Below are positions 9,349 to 18,073 of a DNA stretch of 33,467 bases, piece by piece. The position numbers and the translations under genes were made by a program. The DNA lies in assembly GCA_016926755.1 (NCBI GenBank), contig JAFGNZ010000187.1, forward strand, positions 1 through 33,467, in the 5' to 3' direction. Position 1 is the stretch's first letter, and each line of letters starts with the position of its first letter. Under the pieces are notes generated by a model. It had not been told where the DNA came from, ran no database searches, and saw only the letters and a list, made by a program, of their open reading frames with translations. Source of the DNA: Myxococcaceae bacterium (GTDB lineage: Bacteria; Myxococcota; Myxococcia; Myxococcales; Myxococcaceae).

Positions 9349-9945
9349 TCAAGCCGCCTGCCGGCCCATCCGCACCGAGAAGGAGCGGAAGTCCGACCCG
9401 AGCAGGACAATCAGGAGCGCGCCCACGAGCCAGGGGGCGATGCCCCTGTCCAACTTCCCCCGGATGAGAGGGACGAGCAGCAGGGCGACCGCGAGATTCC
9501 AGCCGAGGCTGGAGAGGTTCCACAGGTAGAGGGAGAGCTCGCTCGCTTCTCGATTGTAGGGCTTGTTTCCCGTCTCGTCCTGGGGGTGCTGGAAGAGGAA
9601 CGTCACCACATGCTGGTAGGGGCGCCCCATGAGGCCGCCCACCCGGGCCAGGATCGAGCCCAGGATGCGCACGATGGCATGGCAGAGCAGGCCGGCCATG
9701 AACGCCGCGACGACGAGGGCGATGACGGCCACGAGCCCGAACAGCCAGCTCTGGGCATCACTCCCACTCTGGAAGGCCGAGGACACGGTGTCCTGGGGCC
9801 GCTCCCACAGCTCGGGGCGGAACCACCAGAGGGCGAACAGGACGAGGGCGCCCGGCATGAAGAAGGCGATGTCGAAGGCCCGGAAGAATCCACTGACGGA
9901 TTTGACGCCCTCGCTTGTTACCCTGCTCACCTGCTGTGCGGCCAT
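9349..9945 (-). CDS. RADAR accessory membrane protein (RdrC/RdrD-like)
   Basis: A 198-residue protein with about four membrane segments: around residues 24-43, 66-95 (probably one long or two short helices), 148-160 and 168-184. Between the second and third lies a soluble stretch with HPQDETGNKPYNREASEL. RADAR loci often carry an extra membrane protein, either Csx27-like (RdrC) or SLATT (RdrD). The position as first gene of the operon fits, but I cannot tell from sequence alone which type it is. The start ATG has a strong GGGAGG seven bases upstream. The gap to rdrA is 69 bases. Confidence 0.78.
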   Translation of the reverse strand: MAAQQVSRVTSEGVKSVSGFFRAFDIAFFMPGALVLFALWWFRPELWERPQDTVSSAFQSGSDAQSWLFGLVAVIALVVAAFMAGLLCHAIVRILGSILARVGGLMGRPYQHVVTFLFQHPQDETGNKPYNREASELSLYLWNLSSLGWNLAVALLLVPLIRGKLDRGIAPWLVGALLIVLLGSDFRSFSVRMGRQAA

Positions 9946-9961
9946 GGCGCACCTCCCCGCG

Positions 9962-9975
9962 GTCTCTGAAGAGAC
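9962..9975. promoter_or_regulatory. Inverted repeat upstream of the RADAR operon
   Basis: GTCTCT-GA-AGAGAC is a perfect inverted repeat with six-base arms. It lies about 16 bases upstream of the membrane protein start, close to its ribosome binding site. It could be an operator or an mRNA hairpin in the RADAR leader. No promoter boxes were identified with confidence. Confidence 0.4.
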
Positions 9976-10070
9976 GTCCTCGCTCAGAACTGCTCACGAC
10001 TCTTCACGGTGACAGGGCCCGGCATTGAGGAGCCCTGGGGCCTGAGAGGAGCGGAGGAGGGAGTGCTGGC

Positions 10071-10096
10071 GGCCATGCGCCTGTGCGCACATGGCC
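10071..10096. promoter_or_regulatory. Hairpin in the kinase/RADAR divergent region
   Basis: GGCCATG (10071-10077) and CATGGCC (10090-10096) form a seven-base inverted repeat, with an inner CGC/GCG pairing. It lies between the divergent RADAR operon and the kinase gene. There is no T-run, so it is not a typical terminator; a binding site or leader structure is possible. Confidence 0.35.
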
Positions 10097-10154
10097 TGGC
10101 GGGCCGCTTCATCTCCTCTATGCTGCTCGGGTCCATGCACCCGCGGAAGCTGAC

Positions 10155-11861
10155 ATGAAGCCAGTCGTCGATGAGCGTCCACAGAAGCCAGACTCCAGGC
10201 GCGACCTGGCGACAGCGCAGCTCGACGTGCTGATGAACATGTCCGCCGGGGTCGTCTTCCTCGACCTGGAGCTCCGCTTCCTGCGCATCAACCAGGTCCT
10301 GGCCGATATGCACGGGATTCCCATCGAAGCGCACCTGGGCAGGACCGTGGCCGAGGTTCTCCCACCGGGCGAGGGGAGGGACGCCATCACCCAGCGCCTC
10401 CAGCACGTCATCGCGACGGGCCAGCCGCTCACGAACCTCGAAGTGGAGTGGGAGGCGCCAGGGTCGCCGCCCCGGCGCAAGTTCTCCCGGGCGGGGTACT
10501 TCCCTGTCCACGATGGCGTGGAGGTGGTGGGCGCCTGCGCCTACGTCGAGGACATCACCGCCCAGAAGCTGGCGGATGAGGCGCGCAGGGCGAGCGAGGA
10601 CTGGCTCAGGCGGTTGTTCGAATCGGGCCTCATCGGCATCCTCGTGTGGGAGAGGAAGGGCGGCATCCTGGATGCCAACGGCAAGTTCCTCGAGATGGTG
10701 GGCTACAGCCATGACGACCTGAAGGCCGGGCGCCTCGACTGGGCCGTGTTGCTCCCTCCCAAGAACGAAGGCCCCGGCGCGCGCGCCTCTGAAGAGCTGC
10801 TCACCGCGCATGCGTCCTCCGAAACGGAGCTGGTCCGCAAGGATGGGACTCAAGTGCCCGTGCTCAGGGTGGGCACCTTCTTCGAGGGTTCCAGGACGGA
10901 GGGGGTCACCTTCTTCCTCGACATCACCGTGCAGAAGCGCGCCCAGGATGCCTTGCGCCGTGCCAATGATGAGCTCGAGCGGAGGGTGTGGGAGCGCACG
11001 CTGGAGCTCAAGAAGACCCAAGCCCAGGTCGTGGAGATGGCGCGCGCGGCGGGGATGGCCGAGATTGCCTCGAATGTGTTGCACAACGTTGGCAACGTCC
11101 TCACCAGCGCTGTCATCAACACCGAGCAGGCGCGCAAGGAGGTGGAGTCCTCGCGGGTGAGCCGGATGGCGCAGCTCTCCACCCTCCTCGAGGAGCATCG
11201 CGACAACCTGGCGGACTTCCTCACCCGGGATCCTCGCGGCAGCCGCATGCCAGCCTACATCTCTGCCCTCAGCGAGGAGCTCCTCCGCGAGCAGGAGAAC
11301 CTGCGAGGGTACCTGGAGACGCTGAGCCGGCACATCGAGCACATCCGCGCCATCGTCCAGGTGCAGCAGACCTATGCGAAGGCATCACTCATCCTCGAGG
11401 AGTGCGACCTCTCGCAGCTCATCGAGGATGCCTTGCACATCCAGGCCCCCGCGCTGCAGCGCCACGGCATCTCGGTCACGCGTGAGTTCACTCCCCTGGC
11501 CAAGGTGCGGGTAGACAAGCACAAGGTGTTGCAGATCCTCATCAACCTCATCAGCAACGCCCGGCACGCCCTGGATGGGGTCCCCGAAGGGCAGCGGCGC
11601 CTGCTGGTGCGTCTCACCACGGAGGGGCAGAGCGTGCGCATCCAGGTGGTGGACAATGGCACGGGGATCGCGCCAGAGATTCGCGGGAAGCTCTTCTCGC
11701 ACGGCTTCACCACGCGCAAGGAAGGCCATGGTTTCGGCCTGCACTCGAGCGCGCTGACGGCGCAGATCCTGGGCGGGCACCTCCTGCTGGAGAGCGAGGG
11801 GCCAGGCCGGGGCGCCACGGCCACGCTGGAGCTTCCGCTCCAGTCCCTGCTGGCCAGGTAG
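10155..11861 (+). CDS. PAS-PAS sensor histidine kinase
   Basis: A 568-residue soluble kinase. Two PAS domains span about residues 20-140 and 145-260, followed by a coiled coil (about 260-300). The phosphoacceptor is His310 in VLHNVGNVL, followed by an unusually long helical region. The ATPase domain has an N box [10 protein letters not shown] (about 464-473), G1 DNGTGIAPE and G2 HGFGLHSSA. The start at 10155 is preferred over the longer frame at 10083, because GGAAG sits five bases upstream and the PAS region begins soon after. No transmembrane segment is seen, so sensing is probably cytoplasmic. No receiver domain is encoded beside it, so it may be an orphan or share the regulator at 15541. 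Its kinase core closely resembles that of the kinase at 12980. Confidence 0.88.
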   Translation: MKPVVDERPQKPDSRRDLATAQLDVLMNMSAGVVFLDLELRFLRINQVLADMHGIPIEAHLGRTVAEVLPPGEGRDAITQRLQHVIATGQPLTNLEVEWEAPGSPPRRKFSRAGYFPVHDGVEVVGACAYVEDITAQKLADEARRASEDWLRRLFESGLIGILVWERKGGILDANGKFLEMVGYSHDDLKAGRLDWAVLLPPKNEGPGARASEELLTAHASSETELVRKDGTQVPVLRVGTFFEGSRTEGVTFFLDITVQKRAQDALRRANDELERRVWERTLELKKTQAQVVEMARAAGMAEIASNVLHNVGNVLTSAVINTEQARKEVESSRVSRMAQLSTLLEEHRDNLADFLTRDPRGSRMPAYISALSEELLREQENLRGYLETLSRHIEHIRAIVQVQQTYAKASLILEECDLSQLIEDALHIQAPALQRHGISVTREFTPLAKVRVDKHKVLQILINLISNARHALDGVPEGQRRLLVRLTTEGQSVRIQVVDNGTGIAPEIRGKLFSHGFTTRKEGHGFGLHSSALTAQILGGHLLLESEGPGRGATATLELPLQSLLAR

Positions 11862-12019
11862 CCCTCCTCGATGGGCGCCGGGCGCAGGGACACCGGAGGA
11901 GCGCCGTACGAGCGGGCGGGCCCATGCCCCCCTTGCCTGAGGGCGCGGTGAATCCTCTCTTCGTGGCCAGGCTCTTACCCAGTAAGGGAGATTCCGCTGA
12001 ACCCTCGTGGAGCCATGTC

Positions 12020-12913
12020 ATGAAGATCGAGACCTTTTACGACCCCAAGACGTACACCCTCACCTACGTTGTCTTTGACGAGGCCACACGGGACGCCGTC
12101 GTTATCGATCCCGTGCTCGACTACGACCCGCTCGCCTCGCAGACCACGACCGAGTCCGTCCAGAAGGTGGCGGCCTTCCTGAAGGAGCAGGAACTCCGGC
12201 TGCACCTCATCCTGGAGACGCACGCGCACGCCGACCACCTGTCCGGCTCCCAGTACCTCAAGCGCTACTTCGAGGCCCCGGTAGCCATCGGCGAGCACAT
12301 CCGGGTGGTGCAGGAGACCTTCAAGGACCTGTTCGATCTGGGCCCCGACTTCAAGACGGACGGCAGCCAGTTCGACCGCCTGCTGAAGGACGGCGAGGTC
12401 TTCCAGGCCGGCTCGTTGAGCATCGGGGTCATCCACACGCCCGGTCACACGCCCGCCTGCGTCACGTACAGGATCGGGGACGCCCTCTTCACCGGGGATG
12501 CCCTCTTCATCGAGGACTACGGCACGGGCCGTTGCGACTTCCCTCGCGGCAGCGCCGAGGCCCTGTACCGCTCCGTGCACGATCGCCTCTACGCGCTGCC
12601 GGATGAGCTGCGCGTCTTCGTGGGCCATGACTACCAGCCCAACGGTCGTCCGCTGCGCTATGAGACGACCCTCGGCGCCTCCAAGCGGCAGAATGTCCAG
12701 CTCCGAGCGGAGACGACCCAGGACGAGTTCGTCTCCTTCCGCCAGAAGCGTGACGCCACGCTGGCGCCGCCGCGGCTGATCTTCCAGAGCGTGCAGGTGA
12801 ACGTGAACGCGGGGAGGTTGCCCGGGCCCCACGCCAACGGGCGGCGTTACCTCCACATGCCGCTGAACCTCTTCCACCCCACGGACGAGATCGGCGAGCC
12901 CAGGTCCGCCTGA
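12020..12913 (+). CDS. Metallo-beta-lactamase-fold hydrolase, Blh/persulfide dioxygenase-like
   Basis: A 297-residue MBL-fold protein beginning [18 protein letters not shown], typical of the Blh/ETHE1 group. The metal site is THAHADH with His68, His70, Asp72 and His73, followed later by HTPGHTP, FTGDALF and [18 protein letters not shown]. The last segment is characteristic of Blh-type proteins linked to BigR sulfide regulation, unlike the GRTVTSIGEE of the ETHE1 copy at 30857. The expected role is oxidation of glutathione persulfide or related sulfane sulfur in the cytoplasm. The ATG at 12020 has GGAG seven bases upstream and is preferred to the longer frame from 11924. It stands alone between two kinases, far from the sulfide locus in this window. 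Confidence 0.87.
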   Translation: MKIETFYDPKTYTLTYVVFDEATRDAVVIDPVLDYDPLASQTTTESVQKVAAFLKEQELRLHLILETHAHADHLSGSQYLKRYFEAPVAIGEHIRVVQETFKDLFDLGPDFKTDGSQFDRLLKDGEVFQAGSLSIGVIHTPGHTPACVTYRIGDALFTGDALFIEDYGTGRCDFPRGSAEALYRSVHDRLYALPDELRVFVGHDYQPNGRPLRYETTLGASKRQNVQLRAETTQDEFVSFRQKRDATLAPPRLIFQSVQVNVNAGRLPGPHANGRRYLHMPLNLFHPTDEIGEPRSA

Positions 12914-12979
12914 GCGCCCTGGGCCCGGTAGCCGCCAGCGCGAGCCGGGTGACACAGGCTCGCCTCGCGGGGAGTCCGC

Positions 12980-15220
12980 TCACCCCGCCTTCCTGGCCGC
13001 GTGGCAGGGCAGCTCCAGGGTGAAGGTGGCCCCACGCCCCAGCCCCTCGCTGTGCGCCGTCAACGAGCCCTCCATCTCCTGCGCCGCCAGGGCGCTGGAG
13101 TGCAGGCCGAAGCCGTGCCCCTCCTCGCGGGTGGTGAAGCCGTGCTGGAAGATGCGCGTGAGCAGCTCCGGGGCGATGCCCTCGCCCGTGTCGCTGACCT
13201 CGATGCGGATGCGGTCGGCCGCGGGCTGCTCCAGCTTCAGCCTCAGGATCCGCTCACCATCGGGCTTCTTGTCCAGGGCGTACTTGGCATTGCTGATCAG
13301 GTTGACCAGGATCGTCAGCAGCCGGTGCTTGTCGAGCATCATCGGCGGCAGGTGCTGCAGGTGCCGCTCCACCTTCACCTCGTGGCGGCCGAGCGCGGCC
13401 TCGTTGATGCGCAGGGCGTCCTCCATCAGCTCCGCCAGATCGACCGATTCTTGTAGCGAGCCCATCCTGGCATAGCGCTGCTGCAGCTTGACGATGGTGC
13501 CGATGTGGTCGGAGTACCGGAGGATGTCACCGAGCAGCGTCTGGAGCTCCTGGCGCTCGCCCTTCAGGTGCTCCCCCAGCTCCTTGAGGAAGGGCAGCAT
13601 TCGTTGCCCGCGCCCGTCCTGGGTGAGGAAGGCGGCGAGGTCGCTCTGGTGCTCCTCGAGCAGGGTCACCGCCCGGCTCACGCTCTCGAGCTTCAACCCA
13701 CCCAGCCGCTCCGCCGCTACCCGCGCCGAGGTGTGGACGCTGTTGAGCACGTTGCCCACGTTGTGCAGCACGCTGGTGGCGATCTCCGCCCGGCCGGCCT
13801 GTCGTGCCGTCTCCAGCAGCCGCTGGTGGACCTCCTTGAGCTCGTGGGTGCGCTCGTCGACTCGCTGCTCCAGCCCCTCGTTGGCCCGCCGCAGGGACTC
13901 CTCGCGCTGCTGGACCTCGCCGGCCATCAGCTGGAAGGCCTGTGACAGCCGCCCCAGCTCGTCGCCTCGCGACGTGTCCAGCTTGAGCTTGAAGTCCCCG
14001 GCGGCCACCCGATCCGCGGCCTGGGTGAAGGTCAACAGCGGGCGGGTGATCTGCTGCCTGAGCACCCAGTACATGATCATCAGCTCCAGGAGCAGCGACC
14101 CCACGCCAAACAGCAGCACGTAGCGCGAAGCCGCGAAGGCGGCCGAGCTCACCACATGCCCGGGGAGCACCGTGACGAAGTTCCAACCGGGGCCCTTCAG
14201 CCGCGCCACGGCGATGTACTCGTCATACCCTGGCAGATGCAGCACGACCTGGCCCGGCTTCCGGTTCTTCACCAGCTCGAGGATGCTCCTCAGGTGTTCC
14301 CGATTCTCTCCGGCGTCGAGCCGCGCTTCCCCGGGGTGCGCCTCGGTGCTCAGGATGTGGAAGCCGCTGGTGGCGCCTTCCGTCTTCATCGCGGGGTGCG
14401 CGATGAGCTGGCCGTCATCGCGCAGGAGCATGTTGTACGCACCGGGCAGGTTCTCCTGGATGGTGCGGGTCATCAGCTCCGGGAGGAGAATATCGTGGTT
14501 GATCGTCGCGACGTGGCGGCCGTTCATGTCCAGCGGGGTGGAGGCGGAGACCCCCCACAGCTTGGAGACGGGCTCCGCGATGATGCCACTCCAGACCGTC
14601 CGCCTCTGCGGGTTGTTCTCGGGCGCGCTGATGGTGAAGTACTCGTGGGAGGTGATCGGCAGGTCGGGCGGGGCCTCCAGGCACCAGGTGGCGGCCTCCG
14701 GCCAGTAGCCCAGCGCCACCCCCTCGGGCAGCATGACGTAGGTGTTCATGAAGCGGACGTGGAAGGCGGGCCCGTACTGCTCGGTCACCTCACGCGCGGC
14801 CAGGATCCGGCGGCGCAGCTCCGCGTTGACGTTCACGCCCCTGACGACGAAGACGCACGACATCTTCGTGCCGTCGAAGCTCTCGGGGCGGTTGCGGATG
14901 GTGCCGTCGGGCAGCCGCGCGAGCACGCTGTCGAAGCGGGCGCTCGGATCCTCCTGGCCGAAGGAGCGGATCCGCTCCTCCAGGGCGTTCTTGAGAATGG
15001 CGAGGTTGTCCTCCGCCTGCACGAAGAGGGCCTGCTCCCGCTGGGTGCGCTCCGTGACGTACCGGTCGAGCTGCTGGAGGGTCTCGGCGCGCATGGCGCT
15101 GAGCATGTGGAGGTAGCTGAAGAAGGTGGCCAGGGCGATGACCACCGCGATGCGCACCCCCATGCTGAGGAGCGTCGAGCGGGCGAGCGAGGTGCGAGGG
15201 CTGGATGGAGGGGAGGTCAT
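12980..15220 (-). CDS. Membrane-bound sensor histidine kinase (periplasmic sensor, HAMP)
   Basis: A 746-residue kinase from the ATG at 15220. Membrane segment one is about residues 20-40. A large extracytoplasmic region (about 42-360) has the look of a Cache-type sensor, including ITSHEYFTISAPENNP and LWGVSASTPLDMNGRHVATINHDI. Membrane segment two is about 366-387, then HAMP (388-440), a coiled coil, phosphoacceptor His486 in [11 protein letters not shown] box NLISNAKYAL, DTGEGIAPE and HGFGLHSSA. An ATG at 15250 is an alternative start; neither has a strong ribosome binding site. It is divergent from a stand-alone receiver at 15541, its likely partner. It is convergent with the Blh gene. The ligand is unknown. 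Confidence 0.87.
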   Translation of the reverse strand: MTSPPSSPRTSLARSTLLSMGVRIAVVIALATFFSYLHMLSAMRAETLQQLDRYVTERTQREQALFVQAEDNLAILKNALEERIRSFGQEDPSARFDSVLARLPDGTIRNRPESFDGTKMSCVFVVRGVNVNAELRRRILAAREVTEQYGPAFHVRFMNTYVMLPEGVALGYWPEAATWCLEAPPDLPITSHEYFTISAPENNPQRRTVWSGIIAEPVSKLWGVSASTPLDMNGRHVATINHDILLPELMTRTIQENLPGAYNMLLRDDGQLIAHPAMKTEGATSGFHILSTEAHPGEARLDAGENREHLRSILELVKNRKPGQVVLHLPGYDEYIAVARLKGPGWNFVTVLPGHVVSSAAFAASRYVLLFGVGSLLLELMIMYWVLRQQITRPLLTFTQAADRVAAGDFKLKLDTSRGDELGRLSQAFQLMAGEVQQREESLRRANEGLEQRVDERTHELKEVHQRLLETARQAGRAEIATSVLHNVGNVLNSVHTSARVAAERLGGLKLESVSRAVTLLEEHQSDLAAFLTQDGRGQRMLPFLKELGEHLKGERQELQTLLGDILRYSDHIGTIVKLQQRYARMGSLQESVDLAELMEDALRINEAALGRHEVKVERHLQHLPPMMLDKHRLLTILVNLISNAKYALDKKPDGERILRLKLEQPAADRIRIEVSDTGEGIAPELLTRIFQHGFTTREEGHGFGLHSSALAAQEMEGSLTAHSEGLGRGATFTLELPCHAARKAG

Positions 15221-15540
15221 GGCTCGGGTGGGCGGTGAGAGCTGCCGCATCGTATCGCGTCGCGCCTCGGGCGCTTCAGGCCCAGGTGCTCTCGCCGAGA
15301 GGCCCGCCTGGTGCTCGGCCAGCCGCGCGTGCGGCCTACCCTGAAGATCATTCCCTGAGCCGCCCTGAGCAGCTCCACTCACCCGCCCAGAGTGGGTGGG
15401 GAACTGGCAGGCAGGCACGAGAGCGCACGAAGGTCGTAGCCATGAGACACGAGGGCTAGATATAGCAATGATACCGGACGGCCTCGGTACGTGACGGGCT
15501 ATCGCCTCAGGCTCGCCATCTCCTGGCTGAGGAGCTGTGC
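15221..15540. other. Divergent intergenic region, kinase/response regulator
   Basis: 320 bases between two divergent genes, so promoters for both are expected here. Around 15374-15400, CCACTC pairs with GAGTGG, and CACCC pairs with GGGTG, giving two mutually exclusive small hairpins. Near 15450-15475 the sequence is locally AT-richer (GATATAGCAATGATA). I could not assign clear -35/-10 boxes. No coding frame looks real. Confidence 0.5.
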
Positions 15541-16035
15541 ATGAGTGAGACGAAGAGACGCATCCTGATCATTGACGACTCCGAGGCCATCCACACCGAC
15601 TTCCGCCGGGTGCTCTGCCCGAAGCCCCCCAACCGCGGCAAGGTGCTGGACCTCATGGAGGAGGAGCTCTTTGGCGAGGACTCCTCCCGCGAGGTGCCTT
15701 CCGAGCTGGAGTTCGAAGTGGACTCCGCCTTCCAAGGCCAGGAAGCGCTCGCCATGGTGAGGCAGGCCCAGGAGGCCGGCCGTCCCTATGATCTGGCCTT
15801 CCTGGATTACCGGATGCCTCCCGGCTGGAACGGCTTGGAGACCTTGCGACACCTGCGGAGGGTGGCCCCCTCGCTGCCGGTGGTGCTCTGCTCGGCCTAT
15901 TCGGACTACTCCTGGGAGGAGATCCTCCGGGAGTTCGGCGAGTCCCAGCTGCTGGAGGAGATGAGGAAGCCCTTCGACAGCCAGGAGCTGCGCCAGCGGG
16001 CGCTGGCTCACGTGTCCTCGAGCGCGGCTCCGTAA
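15541..16035 (+). CDS. Stand-alone response regulator (receiver domain with insertion)
   Basis: A 164-residue CheY-like receiver with no output domain. The acidic pair is Asp12-Asp13 (ILIIDDSEAIH), the phosphoacceptor is Asp89 in FLDYRMPPGWNG, Ser118 lies in LCSAYSD, and Lys143 lies in MRKPF. About 35 residues (24-58) are inserted between the first helix and second strand, rich in acidic residues. Receivers are usually about 120 residues. It starts at ATG 15541, with AGGAG six bases upstream. It is divergent from the membrane kinase, which suggests a two-component or phosphorelay pair passing phosphate to another protein. It is convergent with the prenyltransferase gene. Confidence 0.9.
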   Translation: MSETKRRILIIDDSEAIHTDFRRVLCPKPPNRGKVLDLMEEELFGEDSSREVPSELEFEVDSAFQGQEALAMVRQAQEAGRPYDLAFLDYRMPPGWNGLETLRHLRRVAPSLPVVLCSAYSDYSWEEILREFGESQLLEEMRKPFDSQELRQRALAHVSSSAAP

Positions 16036-16071
16036 CTCAGCTCGCGCGGCGGCTGCTCGGGGGCTGTGGCC

Positions 16072-17922
16072 TCAGGCGGCGCTGAGCTGCTTGGCCGGCT
16101 GGAAGATCGTGGCGTCCGGCACCTCGGGCAGGAAGAACGCCGGGGCCGCCGATTCACGCGGGGCCAGCACGCCATAGGCCTCGGTGGCCAGGTAGAAGGT
16201 GGTGCGCACATGGCCGTCCTCGCGGCGCATGGAGGCCCACTGGATGAGGCCCACGCCCGCATCGAGCGGCCGGTTGGCCAGCGCCCACACGGCCCGGTCC
16301 AGCACCGCGTGGCTCTTGGGATCGAGCACCGTGCGGATGCGGCGCAGCGCGTCCCGATCATTGTCCGCGTAGCAGCGGATGGGGCAGTGCATCGTCGCGC
16401 TGTAGGGCCGGGCGTCATCGTCCGAGGTGAAGGCCCAGCAGGTCTCCGTGGAGCGGGGCGCCGAGTAGCACTCATCCTCCCCCTGGATCGCCCGGCAGAA
16501 CGCCTGCACCTCGCCAGGCAGGTACTCCTTGGCCTGGGACATCGCGTACTCGAGATCCGCCGGCCCGGCGTCCCGGTGGGCGATGTAGATCTTCACGCGG
16601 GAGACCTTCTGCCCCGACAGATCCAGGGAGAAGTAGTGGAGGTAGTCCTTGGCGCCGCGCCGCATGACGACCTCGGAGAGGAAGCGCCAGGCGTTGGCGA
16701 AGCCCAGGCGGGCCAGCGCCTCCTTGACCAGCGCGTTGGCGTGCTCGGGGCCGCGCGCCTGCGGGTTCAGGTAGAGCTTGATCTCGGCTCGGCCGTCAGG
16801 CTTGAGGCAGAAGGCGTGCCAGAGCGAGAAGCGCGCCTGCGGGTTGCGCGGCTCGAACAGATCCTTGACCTGCTCGAAGCGCTCCAGCGGGACGCCGAAC
16901 TCCTGGTTCAGGCGCTGGTTGAGGGCCAGGCCGTCATCCCAGCTGGACTGGAGGGTGGTGGCGCTGTTCTGCGCCTCGATGAGGAAGCGGATCTCCGGCC
17001 GGTCCGCCTCCAGGGCCAGCGACAGCTCGAAGGGGGTGTGGTCGTCCGTGATGTCGGACTTCCACGGCGAGCTCTCACCGATGCGGCGCGTCCCCCAGGG
17101 GCTCGCCATGAAGGTGAAGTAGCGCTGCACCTTCTGGGTATCCGCGGAGGTGAAGCCGCACGCCCTGCACAGGGCCTCGATGCGCGAGTTGCCGAACTCC
17201 AGGAAGGTCTGCTCGGCGATCCAGTCGGAGACGGACGGAGGCCGGAGGGGCTTCTCCTGGCACTGGAACCAGCGCATCACGTAGTCGAGCAGGTGGTCGG
17301 CCACGTGGCCGACGATGGCGAAGACCTCGTCGATGCTGGCCAGGATCTCCTGCTCGAGCTCCGGAGACACCGCCTCCAGCTCGACGTCAGCGGCGCGCCA
17401 GGGGCGCAGATCGAAGGCCGCGCGCAGCGAGCGGATGCTGGAGATCTGCTTGCGGGTGCTGGCCTCGAACTCGCGCGCCACCTGCTCCAGGGCCGCGAGG
17501 CACTCGGCGCCCACGGTCTCGAGGGTCAGCAGCAGCACCCGGCGACGGGCGGAGTCCGTCTCGATCAGGGCCAGGGACATGACGTCGTGGAGCGTCTCGC
17601 GCACCAGGCCGCAGTCCTCGCCCCACAGCAGCTGCAGCATGGAGTTCAAGTTCGCCAGCGAGTGGAGATCCAGCGACTGGAGATCCTTGAGGAACGGGGC
17701 CCAGTGAGGGTTCTCCGCGGGCGACAGCTGCTCCTCGGGGAGCTCCTCACCGCGGAGGCTGCGGGCCAGCTCGCCAGAGCCCATGACCAGGGGCGCGACG
17801 CAAGGCAGGAAGCGGAGGCGATCTTGAGGGGCGAAACTGGAGTCCCGGAGGAAAGTCAAGAAGGGCGAAACGGCAAAGGCTTGTTGCTGCTCCTTCAGGT
17901 ACTCCAGGACCCGCGTCGTCAT
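16072..17922 (-). CDS. DMATS-type aromatic prenyltransferase with N-terminal heme-oxygenase-like helical domain
   Basis: A 616-residue fusion. Residues about 230-616 are a DMATS-type (ABBA) prenyltransferase. They contain TDDHTPFELS (292-301), with Glu299 at the place of the catalytic glutamate of fungal enzymes; IRFLIEA (Arg312); KLYLNP (Lys382, Tyr384); SRVKIY (Arg442, Lys444, Tyr446), the diphosphate-binding set; a CPIRCYADND segment (513-522); and FYLATEAY (576-583). Such enzymes attach dimethylallyl groups to indole or other aromatics in natural products. Residues 1-220 are helical and resemble heme-oxygenase-like proteins (PFLTFLRDSSFAPQDRLRF, then NPHWAPFLKDL). Metal ligands there are uncertain. 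The strong ribosome site GAGGGAGG lies five bases before the ATG. The gene is isolated, with no biosynthetic cluster beside it. Substrate and product are unknown. Confidence 0.82.
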   Translation of the reverse strand: MTTRVLEYLKEQQQAFAVSPFLTFLRDSSFAPQDRLRFLPCVAPLVMGSGELARSLRGEELPEEQLSPAENPHWAPFLKDLQSLDLHSLANLNSMLQLLWGEDCGLVRETLHDVMSLALIETDSARRRVLLLTLETVGAECLAALEQVAREFEASTRKQISSIRSLRAAFDLRPWRAADVELEAVSPELEQEILASIDEVFAIVGHVADHLLDYVMRWFQCQEKPLRPPSVSDWIAEQTFLEFGNSRIEALCRACGFTSADTQKVQRYFTFMASPWGTRRIGESSPWKSDITDDHTPFELSLALEADRPEIRFLIEAQNSATTLQSSWDDGLALNQRLNQEFGVPLERFEQVKDLFEPRNPQARFSLWHAFCLKPDGRAEIKLYLNPQARGPEHANALVKEALARLGFANAWRFLSEVVMRRGAKDYLHYFSLDLSGQKVSRVKIYIAHRDAGPADLEYAMSQAKEYLPGEVQAFCRAIQGEDECYSAPRSTETCWAFTSDDDARPYSATMHCPIRCYADNDRDALRRIRTVLDPKSHAVLDRAVWALANRPLDAGVGLIQWASMRREDGHVRTTFYLATEAYGVLAPRESAAPAFFLPEVPDATIFQPAKQLSAA

Positions 17923-18037
17923 TGTGCCTCCCTCTGTCGTGCTCGGGACCTTTCCGAGCGCTCCCGCTGCTGCCCCCCCATCCTTCGGCTCATTTCAGGA
18001 TCTGGATCGACCCTGTGACGCCAACTTATGGGTTCAA

Positions 18038-18066
18038 CGAATACCGCACTTTTCTGCCAGAGTCAA
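18038..18066 (-). promoter_or_regulatory. Candidate sigma70-like promoter of the prenyltransferase gene
   Basis: On the minus strand TTGACT (18061-18066) is followed after exactly 17 bases by TATTCG (18038-18043). The -35 box matches five of six consensus bases and the -10 only three of six. It lies about 115 bases upstream of the prenyltransferase start, in a strikingly AT-rich stretch for this genome. A transcript start mapping would decide. Confidence 0.4.
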
Positions 18067-18073
18067 AAGTTTA

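Noticed and set aside
9984-11342. 452-residue minus-strand frame opposite the PAS kinase
   Set aside because: Shadow frame; the plus strand has PAS, phosphoacceptor and ATPase motifs and a ribosome site.
12914-12979. Bidirectional terminator between the Blh gene and the membrane kinase
   Set aside because: Only weak five-base arms (CCCGG/CCGGG) and no T-run, so not reported as a terminator.
18047-18060. Sigma54-like TGGCAG...TGC on the minus strand before the prenyltransferase gene
   Set aside because: The GG to GC spacing is nine rather than ten bases and the -24 box is imperfect.
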